From Heritagella sp051881655 (GTDB taxonomy: Bacteria > Bacillota > Clostridia > Oscillospirales > Acutalibacteraceae): DNA of 30,804 nucleotides. Location of the stretch: positions 1 through 30,804 of the forward strand of contig JBJEQH010000201.1 of assembly GCA_051881655.1 (NCBI GenBank). Reading direction: 5' to 3'. Positions 25,553 to 30,804 of the stretch are shown piece after piece. A program made the position numbers and the translations under genes. The notes beneath the pieces are model-generated. The model saw only the letters and a program-made list of their open reading frames with translations, was not told where the DNA came from and did no database searches. The stretch's first letter is position 1. Every line of letters starts with the position of its first letter.

Positions 25553-26074
25553 ATGCAGCTTGAGGTTGGAGCGATTCTCGAAGGAAAAGTAACGGGCATC
25601 ACGAAGTTTGGCGCGTTCGTGGAGCTGGAGGGCGGTAAAACCGGTATGGTACATATCTCGGAAATAGCCCCCACGTTTGTCAAGGAAATCCGTGATTTTG
25701 TCACGGAGGGCCAGATGGTGAAAGTAAAAATCCTCAGCATTGGGGAAGACGGAAAAATCAGTCTTTCCATGAAGAAGGCCCTGCCGGCGCCTCCGCCCCG
25801 TGAAGGGGGCCGCCCTGCAGGACGGAACGACCGTCCCCGAACCGGAAACAATGACAGACCCCGTACCCCCCGTCCTCCGCGGCCGGCAGCGGTCAGCCCC
25901 GGGCGCCCCGGCAATTTTGAATGGCAGGCGCGCCGGAATGAGGGCAGCTTTGAGGATATGATGAGCCGGTTTAAGCAGACCAGCGATGAGAAGATGTCGG
26001 ATCTGAAGCGCGTAACCGAGAATAAGCGCGGCGGTTTCTCGCGCCGCGGCGGCGGAAACGGGAACAACCGCTGA
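25553..26074 (+). CDS. S1 domain RNA-binding protein, YabR-like
   Basis: One S1 RNA-binding fold occupies residues 1-75 (VGAILEGKVTGITKFGAFVELEGGKTGMVHISEIAPTFVKEIRDFVTEGQMVKVKILSIGEDGKISLSMK). A low-complexity tail of about 95 residues follows, rich in Pro, Arg, Gly and Asn (PPPREGGRPAGRNDRPRTG region and RRGGGNGNNR at the end). Such proteins (YabR, GSP13/YugI) probably act in RNA or ribosome association. Position after divIC matches yabR of Bacillus. SD AAGGAGGAA precedes the ATG by 12 nt, a slightly wide spacing. 173 residues, longer than the usual about 130 because of the tail. Confidence 0.87.
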   Translation: MQLEVGAILEGKVTGITKFGAFVELEGGKTGMVHISEIAPTFVKEIRDFVTEGQMVKVKILSIGEDGKISLSMKKALPAPPPREGGRPAGRNDRPRTGNNDRPRTPRPPRPAAVSPGRPGNFEWQARRNEGSFEDMMSRFKQTSDEKMSDLKRVTENKRGGFSRRGGGNGNNR

Positions 26075-26108
26075 CAGCGGCATTCCGTTTTTGGGAAAAG
26101 AGAAGAAC

Positions 26109-26155
26109 AGGCGGTGGGAGCTGCCCCCGGAAGGGAAAGCTTCGCCGCCTTTTTC
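26109..26155 (+). terminator. Terminator after the S1-domain gene
   Basis: AGGCGG (26109-26114) pairs with CCGCCT (26145-26150), an inner GAGCT/AGCTT helix adds pairs, and TTTTT closes the element. It ends the yabP-to-yabR-like block. Confidence 0.7.
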
Positions 26156-26223
26156 TGAATGGCCGCAAAAAAGCGGACCCGTGCGCCCTTTTTTCGGCGG
26201 ATGGGTACGGCAAGGAGAGAGAA

Positions 26224-27357
26224 ATGAGCGAGTATTCTTTTGTGGCCCCCTGCCTGATGGGGGTGGAGGGTCTGGTGGCGGATGAGCTGCGCGCACAGGA
26301 CCTTCAGAATGTGCGAAGTGAAAACGGCCGGGTGTTTTTTTCCGGGGATGAATCGGCAATGGCACGGGCCAATTTGTGGAGCCGCTGCGCCGAGCGGATT
26401 CTGCTGCATCTGGGTTCTTTTCCGGCCCGTACCTTTGAGGAACTGTTCCAGGGGGTCAAAAGTCTGCCCCTGGAGGAGTGGATCGGGAAGAACGATGCGT
26501 TTCCGGTGACAGGCAGCAGCCTGAACAGCCAGCTGCATTCGGTGCCGGACTGCCAGAAAATTATCAAAAAAGCGGCGGTGGAGCGGCTGAAGCAGACCTA
26601 CCGGGTCTCCTGGTTTGAGGAGAGCGGGTATGTGCATTCCATCCGCTTTTTGCTGATGAAAGATGTGTGCACCCTGATGCTGGATACCAGCGGAGTGCCG
26701 CTGCACAAGCGCGGCTATCGCCAGACCAGTGTGACGGCGCCCATTAAAGAGACGCTGGCGGCTTCGCTGGCGGCCCTGTCCCGGGTGCGCAGCGACGGAA
26801 CGCTGATCGACCCCTTCTGCGGGTCGGGGACCATTCTGATCGAGGGGGCTATGATGGCCCTGCAGGTGGCGCCGGGCCTTCGCCGGCGCTTTGCCGCCGA
26901 GCACTGGCGTCAGACCCACGAGGAAGTGTGGAAGCAGGAGCGCGAGCGGGCGGCATCCATGATGCGACGGGATGCGTTCTTTCAGGCGTATGGCTTTGAT
27001 GTGGATCCGGCGGCGGTGGAGCTGACCCGGCAGAATGCGGAAAAAGCGGGGATCTCTTCGCGGATTCATACGGCGGTGCGGGATATCCGCGATTTTAAGC
27101 AGGAGACGGAGTACGGCTGTGTGATCACTAACCCGCCCTACGGTGAGCGGCTGCTGGACCGGCAGGAGGCACAGCGCCTGTACAAAATTATGGGCCAGGT
27201 TTTTCTGCCCCGCCGGGGGTGGAGCTATGCGGTGATTTCGCCGGACGAGCAGTTTGAAACCCTGTTTGGCCGCCGGGCGGATAAACGGCGCAAATTGTAT
27301 AACGGCATGATTAAGTGCCAGGACTATCTGTTTTACCGGACAGAGAACAAACGGTGA
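26224..27357 (+). CDS. THUMP-domain class I SAM-dependent RNA methyltransferase (RlmL/YpsC-like)
   Basis: Methylates guanine N2 or similar in rRNA or tRNA. The N-terminal THUMP domain (about 1-160; FVAPCLMGVEGLVADELRAQDLQNVRSENGRVFFSG) binds RNA. It is followed by GVPLHKRGYRQ and the Rossmann methyltransferase fold: SAM motif IDPFCGSGTILIEGAMMA, acidic loop YGFDVDPAAVELTRQNAEKAG, and catalytic VITNPPYGERL. The 377 residues match the single-methyltransferase form (YpsC), not the two-domain RlmKL of enterobacteria. SD AAGGAGAG is 6 nt upstream. The exact target base is not decidable from sequence. Confidence 0.92.
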   Translation: MSEYSFVAPCLMGVEGLVADELRAQDLQNVRSENGRVFFSGDESAMARANLWSRCAERILLHLGSFPARTFEELFQGVKSLPLEEWIGKNDAFPVTGSSLNSQLHSVPDCQKIIKKAAVERLKQTYRVSWFEESGYVHSIRFLLMKDVCTLMLDTSGVPLHKRGYRQTSVTAPIKETLAASLAALSRVRSDGTLIDPFCGSGTILIEGAMMALQVAPGLRRRFAAEHWRQTHEEVWKQERERAASMMRRDAFFQAYGFDVDPAAVELTRQNAEKAGISSRIHTAVRDIRDFKQETEYGCVITNPPYGERLLDRQEAQRLYKIMGQVFLPRRGWSYAVISPDEQFETLFGRRADKRRKLYNGMIKCQDYLFYRTENKR

Positions 27358-27363
27358 TCGAAA

Positions 27364-27384
27364 CCGCCGCCTGAAAAGCGGCGG
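27364..27384 (+). promoter_or_regulatory. GC-rich hairpin between the THUMP methyltransferase and lipid kinase genes
   Basis: CCGCCGC (27364-27370) and GCGGCGG (27378-27384) form a perfect 7-bp stem with a 7-nt loop. Outer bases CGAAA and TTTCG can extend it past a short bulge. There is no T-tract, so it is at best a weak terminator or an mRNA stability element. Confidence 0.4.
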
Positions 27385-27452
27385 AGGATTTCGGGCCGTT
27401 GTGCACTGTCCTTTGGGAGAAAGAGGGGGCAACCCCGGGGGAGAGTAGTGGT

Positions 27453-28376
27453 ATGCAGTATGTCTGTATTGTGAATCCCGTTGCGGGGAAGGGGAGTCCT
27501 GCCGGCGGGCTTGCGGCGAAATTTGCGGAATTTTGCCGCAAAAAGGGAGTTCCCTGCCGGATTGAAACAACAAAGGCGCCCGGAGATGCGGAGGAAATCG
27601 CCCGCCGGTATGCCGCCGGAGGGAAAGAGGTCCGGATTTTGGCGGTGGGGGGCGACGGAACCCTGGGAGAGGCCGCCCGCGGCGTAATGGGAAGCGAAGC
27701 AGCCGTGGGAATTCTGCCCTGCGGCAGCGGAGACGATTATGCGCGCACCTTTGGGAAGAAGGAACAGTTTCTCTCCTTTGAGGGGCAGCTGAACGCCCGG
27801 GAAAAGGTGGTGGACATGATCGCCTGCTTGGATGAAAGCGGCCCCAGACCCACGGCGCTGAATCTCTGCTCCATGGGACTGGATGCCAAGGTGGCCATGA
27901 ATATGACCCGGCTGAAAAAAATCCCGTTTGTCCGCGGCAGCATGGCGTACAATCTGTCGCTGCTCCGGTGCCTGTGCGGAAAGCTGGGGCTGAACCTGAG
28001 CGTTCAGGTGGACGGGGGCGAGGCGATCACCGGGTGCTTCCTGTTTGCCCTGGCCGGCAGCGGCCGGTACTACGGCGGCGGGTACTGCGGGGCGCCCCGG
28101 GCCCTGCCGGATGACGGGCTGCTGGACTTTGTCCTGATCCGCAAACCGAAGCTGTGGCGTATACCGGGGCTGATTTCCGTCTACAAAAACGGGCAGCATC
28201 TGGACAGCGAGAAGATGAAGGATCTGACGGTGTTTCTGCGCGGCAAAACGGTGAGCATCCGGGGGGACAAACCCAATCCGGTCAATCGCGACGGAGAATG
28301 TGAGATGGGAACCCAGGTGTGTTTTTCCGTTCTGCCCGGTGCCGTTCGGTTTTTGGTTCCCGCAGACGGGACCTGA
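27453..28376 (+). CDS. Diacylglycerol/lipid kinase family protein (DagK catalytic domain)
   Basis: Phosphorylates diacylglycerol or a related lipid with ATP at the inner membrane face, recycling lipids into phospholipid synthesis. The DagK catalytic domain is visible: CIVNPVAGKGSPAGG at the N-terminus, the nucleotide-binding GGDGTLGEAARG, GILPCGSGDDYARTFG and the C-terminal beta domain with GSGRYYGGGYCGAPRALPDDGLLDFVLI. 307 residues, normal for YegS/DgkB-like proteins. ATG 27453 gives the canonical start just before the first beta strand; the SD is GGGGGAGAG about 10 nt upstream. Substrate specificity is not determined. Confidence 0.88.
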   Translation: MQYVCIVNPVAGKGSPAGGLAAKFAEFCRKKGVPCRIETTKAPGDAEEIARRYAAGGKEVRILAVGGDGTLGEAARGVMGSEAAVGILPCGSGDDYARTFGKKEQFLSFEGQLNAREKVVDMIACLDESGPRPTALNLCSMGLDAKVAMNMTRLKKIPFVRGSMAYNLSLLRCLCGKLGLNLSVQVDGGEAITGCFLFALAGSGRYYGGGYCGAPRALPDDGLLDFVLIRKPKLWRIPGLISVYKNGQHLDSEKMKDLTVFLRGKTVSIRGDKPNPVNRDGECEMGTQVCFSVLPGAVRFLVPADGT

Positions 28377-28446
28377 AAAAGCCCTGGAGAGAGCCGGAAG
28401 GATTTATTCTGTTTCGGCATCTTTTGCGCGGAAAATTCACAATCTA

Positions 28447-28478
28447 TTCACTCAACCGGTGGGGAAGTACGCTACAAT
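28447..28478 (+). promoter_or_regulatory. Possible promoter of the DUF5685 operon
   Basis: TACAAT at 28473-28478 is a good -10. The nearest -35-like hexamer, TTCACT at 28447-28452, is 20 bp away, which is long, so this is a weak call. A start near 28485 would give a leader of about 40 nt. Confidence 0.4.
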
Positions 28479-28523
28479 AGAGCATGAAATCCAGCACGGT
28501 TGCGGTCAGAAAGGAATTTCCGG

Positions 28524-29432
28524 ATGTTTGGCTATATACGACCCTATCAATCGGAATTGAAAGTGCGCGAGTTTGAAGAGTATAAGGCCGTATACTGTGC
28601 GCTGTGCCGCCATTTGGGCGAGCAATACGGGTTTCTTGCCCGGATGACGCTGAGTTATGACTGCACCTTCTGGCTGCTGGTGGCGATTGGCCTGCGGGAA
28701 GAGGAGCAGGCATGTGTTTTCTGCCGCCGGCGCTGTGCGGTGAACCCCATGAAAAAATGCGGTCATATGCAGGGGCAGGAGGATCTGTTCCGTTTTGCGG
28801 CGGCCCTGTCGGTTCTGCTGACCGCGGAAAAATTGCAGGACGACCGGTTGGATGGGGCACACCGGTGGGTCCGGATGCGCAGCCGGGTGCTTCTTTTTCT
28901 CACCCGCAGGGCCCGGAAAAAAGCGGCTTTGGATGAGCCGGAGCTGGCGAAAGTGGCCCACGAGATGACCGTGGCCCAGCGCGCGGCGGAAGAGGGACAA
29001 AAGGCGCGGCCGGATGAATGCGCCGACCCCACGGCGCGGCTGCTGCATTATGTATTTGGCCGGGCCGCCCGGGATGACCAGCAAAAGCGTGTGCTGGAGG
29101 AATTCGGTTATTTTCTCGGCCGGTGGGTCTATTTTATGGATGCCGGCGATGATTTGACTGAGGACCTGAAAAAGGGAGAATTTAACGTATTTCTTCAAAA
29201 GTTCTCCGTTTCCTCTCCATTTGAGAAAGAAAAGCAGCAGGAGATTGAAACGGCGATTAACGAGCTGCAGAATATGAATGCGGCCCGTATTCAGGCGGCG
29301 CTCTCGCTGCTGCCGGTTCAGGTGTTTTCTCCGATCGTACAGAATATTGTCTGTTTGGGGCTGGCCTTTACCCAGCGGTCGGTTCTGTTTACTCACACTT
29401 ACCAGAAAGGAAAGAAGCTCGACTATGAATGA
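28524..29432 (+). CDS. DUF5685 family protein
   Basis: Predicted all-alpha cytosolic protein of 302 residues and unknown function, found mainly in clostridia. It begins MFGYIRPYQSELKVREFEEYKAVYCALCRHLG, the family N-terminus, with C25-x-x-C28. Further cysteines are C64, C67, C71 and C79 in CVFCRRRCAVNPMKKCGH, so a metal-binding or redox site is plausible. The C-terminal half carries D206-AGDDLTEDLKKGEFN, an Asp-rich helix resembling, by eye only, the second Asp-rich motif of isoprenoid synthases. ATG 28524 follows AAAGGAA; in-frame codons upstream to 28500 lack an SD. It overlaps the J-protein gene by 8 nt, implying translational coupling and a shared job. Confidence 0.8.
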   Translation: MFGYIRPYQSELKVREFEEYKAVYCALCRHLGEQYGFLARMTLSYDCTFWLLVAIGLREEEQACVFCRRRCAVNPMKKCGHMQGQEDLFRFAAALSVLLTAEKLQDDRLDGAHRWVRMRSRVLLFLTRRARKKAALDEPELAKVAHEMTVAQRAAEEGQKARPDECADPTARLLHYVFGRAARDDQQKRVLEEFGYFLGRWVYFMDAGDDLTEDLKKGEFNVFLQKFSVSSPFEKEKQQEIETAINELQNMNAARIQAALSLLPVQVFSPIVQNIVCLGLAFTQRSVLFTHTYQKGKKLDYE

Positions 29433-30084
29433 TCCTTATCGCGTATTAGGCGTTTCCCCCAATGCCACGGATGACGAGGTCAAGGAAGCCTATCGTTCTC
29501 TGGCAAAAAAATATCATCCGGATAATTACGCCGGCAGCCCGATCGCGGACCTGGCCAGTGAGAAGATGAAAGAAGTCAACGAGGCCTATGATCAGGTGAC
29601 CAGCGAGCGAAAGGCGGCCCGCCAGCGCGGATCTTCTTCCCAGAATACCGGAGGACAGTCCGCCAGCGCGAATTACCATCAATACTGGGGCGGCGGATAT
29701 CAGACCAGCACGGGCTTTGGAGATGTGCGCAGCCTGATCGCCACCGGCCGGATTGCCGATGCCGAGCAGATCCTCAACGGGGTGCCCACCTCGGGGCGCA
29801 ATGCCGAGTGGTTCTTCCTCAAAGGTACGGTGCTGTATAAGCGCGGCTGGCTGGACGAAGCAACCAATCATTTCACCCGGGCCTGTCAGATGGATCCCGG
29901 AAACCCCGAGTACCGGGCAGCGCTCAACCAGATTACGGGCCAGCGGTACGGGCAGTACGGCGGCTATAATCCCCAGACGGATACGGTGAACAGCGGGTGC
30001 AGTGCCTGCGATGTGTGCTCCTCCCTGATGGTGGCAGACTGCTGCTGCGAGTGTATGGGCGGCGATCTGATTCCCTGCTGCTGA
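29425..30084 (+). CDS. J-domain protein with TPR-like repeats and a cysteine-cluster tail
   Basis: DnaJ-type co-chaperone that should recruit and stimulate an Hsp70 (DnaK). The J domain fills residues 1-65 (DPYRVLGVSPNATDDEVKEAYRSLAKKY, then H31-P32-D33). After a Ser/Gln/Gly-rich linker, residues about 95-170 look like two TPR-type helical hairpins (IADAEQILNGVPTSGRNAEWFFLKGTVLYKRGWLDEATNHFTRACQMDPGNPEYRAAL). The last 28 residues hold nine cysteines (CSACDVC, CCCEC, final CC), a likely metal or redox cluster. It lacks the DnaJ zinc-finger and client domains, so it is not canonical DnaJ. The start overlaps the DUF5685 stop by 8 nt. SD is AAAGGAAAG. Confidence 0.88.
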   Translation: MNDPYRVLGVSPNATDDEVKEAYRSLAKKYHPDNYAGSPIADLASEKMKEVNEAYDQVTSERKAARQRGSSSQNTGGQSASANYHQYWGGGYQTSTGFGDVRSLIATGRIADAEQILNGVPTSGRNAEWFFLKGTVLYKRGWLDEATNHFTRACQMDPGNPEYRAALNQITGQRYGQYGGYNPQTDTVNSGCSACDVCSSLMVADCCCECMGGDLIPCC

Positions 30085-30102
30085 TAAGGGGGCCTGGGTT
30101 TC

Positions 30103-30666
30103 ATGGCTGATTTGCAGAAAAAAAGCCGCATGGACAGCATGCGGGTGGCCTTTGGCGGGATTATTGCGGCGGTGGACCTGGTTCTTTTGTTCCTGACCGG
30201 CCTTTTCCCTATGGGAACACTGGCACTGCCGGCACTGGCCGGTGTGCTTCTGCTTGCGGTGCGGATCGAGGTCAGTGCGCCGTGGGCGGCCATTACCTAT
30301 GGAATGGTGGCGGTTCTCTCCTTTTTTCTGTCCCCGGATAAGCAGGCTTATGCCCTGTTTACCGTGTTTTTCGGGTACTATCCCGTCTTAAAGTACACGC
30401 TGGAGCGGCTGCATCACAAAGCGGCGGTATGGGGGCTGAAATTCTTGGTCTTTAATGCAGCCCTGGTGGTATACGGTTTGGTCTGCCTTTTTCTTTTGCA
30501 GATTGATATTACGCCGATTCAGGATAGCTTGCAGTGGTCGGTTCCTCTGGTTGTGATACTGGGCAACATGATTTTTTGGGTATACGACCGGGCTTTATCG
30601 GGACTCGCCTTTCTGTATTGGCAGCGACTTCACCCGGCGATCAACCGGTTGATGCGTGAAAAATGA
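30103..30666 (+). CDS. Conserved polytopic membrane protein of unknown function
   Basis: 187 residues with five or six predicted membrane helices: VAFGGIIAAVDLVLLFLTGLF, GTLALPALAGVLLLAV, AITYGMVAVLSFFL, YALFTVFFGYYPVL, LKFLVFNAALVVYGLVCLFLL, and WSVPLVVILGNMIFWVY. Both ends are basic and probably cytosolic. The overall pattern recalls ECF-type substrate-binding membrane proteins, but I cannot name a ligand. The gene starts 18 bp after the J-protein stop (SD region AAGGGGGCC) and completes the DUF5685/J-protein operon, so a shared role at the membrane is possible. Confidence 0.75.
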   Translation: MADLQKKSRMDSMRVAFGGIIAAVDLVLLFLTGLFPMGTLALPALAGVLLLAVRIEVSAPWAAITYGMVAVLSFFLSPDKQAYALFTVFFGYYPVLKYTLERLHHKAAVWGLKFLVFNAALVVYGLVCLFLLQIDITPIQDSLQWSVPLVVILGNMIFWVYDRALSGLAFLYWQRLHPAINRLMREK

Positions 30667-30681
30667 ATAATTCGTTTGCGC

Positions 30682-30732
30682 TCCTGCAAAATTCCGGGGG
30701 AAATTGTGTTTTCTCTCTTGATTTTTGCAGGA
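30682..30732 (+). terminator. Weak terminator-like inverted repeat after the membrane protein gene
   Basis: TCCTGCAAAA (30682-30691) and TTTTGCAGGA (30723-30732) are perfect 10-bp arms, but the loop is 31 nt and only a short T-rich stretch (TTTCGTCTT) follows. It may end the operon inefficiently. Downstream, TAATAT and TATGAT hexamers around 30741-30751 could belong to a promoter for the next gene beyond the window. Confidence 0.4.
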
Positions 30733-30804
30733 TTTCGTCTTAATATATGATAGCAGAGTATTGCTGTACTGCAGAAATGAAGGAAAGAACGGCCCGGATT
30801 TCAG

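Noticed and set aside
25018..27573. Long minus-strand open frame (851 codons) across divIC, the S1 gene and the THUMP methyltransferase
   Set aside because: It runs antisense through three recognisable genes and has low-complexity, shadow-like composition.

Overview
The window is a gene-dense chromosomal segment of a fairly GC-rich, spore-forming Gram-positive bacterium, most likely a clostridial gut lineage (Oscillospiraceae/Ruminococcaceae-like). The pointers are a PolC-type replicase, an MEP isoprenoid pathway block next to polC, short-form HisG with HisZ, a perfect CIRCE element before groESL, the sporulation genes yabP and yabQ beside divIC and a yabR-like gene, and strong SD sequences with sigma-A-type promoters. 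The taxon is inferred from gene content and style; no rRNA or tRNA gene was seen.

Layout. 1-7.66 kb: dxr (5' end cut off by the window), rseP, ispG and polC, closed by a terminator. 7.7-14.4 kb: a histidine biosynthesis cluster hisZ-hisG-hisD-hisC-hisB-[repeat array]-hisA/hisI fusion-hisE, with a near-consensus promoter at the front and a 15-bp bidirectional terminator at the back. 14.5-16.5 kb: a minus-strand RluA-family pseudouridine synthase and radC, diverging from two good promoters. 16.5-19.2 kb: an AraC-type regulator divergent from a GH2 glycosidase, with a palindrome on the regulator's promoter. 19.2-20.2 kb: a small, visibly more AT-rich pair, an XRE regulator divergent from a SLOG/DUF1273 protein, with a 19-bp-arm palindrome between them. 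20.2-22.4 kb: CIRCE-groES-groEL-terminator. 22.5-24.2 kb: NfeD-like protein plus SPFH (stomatin-like) protein. 24.2-26.2 kb: yabP-yabQ-divIC-yabR-like. 26.2-28.4 kb: a THUMP RNA/DNA methyltransferase and a DAG/lipid kinase. 28.5-30.7 kb: a DUF5685 protein, a J-domain protein with a cysteine-cluster tail, and a polytopic membrane protein.

The most unusual area is the histidine cluster. hisA and hisI are one continuous reading frame, joining the enzymes for two consecutive steps. hisH and hisF, which together make IGP synthase, are both absent. In the common clostridial order hisB-hisH-hisA-hisF-hisI, the two missing genes would lie exactly where this window has (a) four tandem 23-bp palindromic repeats and (b) the fusion joint. 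The XRE/SLOG pair and the DUF5685/J-protein/membrane-protein operon are the other candidates for poorly described systems.

Only one intergenic stretch exceeds 300 bases: 22319-22650 between groEL and the nfeD-like gene. It holds the groEL terminator, a promoter and a long leader hairpin, and no convincing gene.
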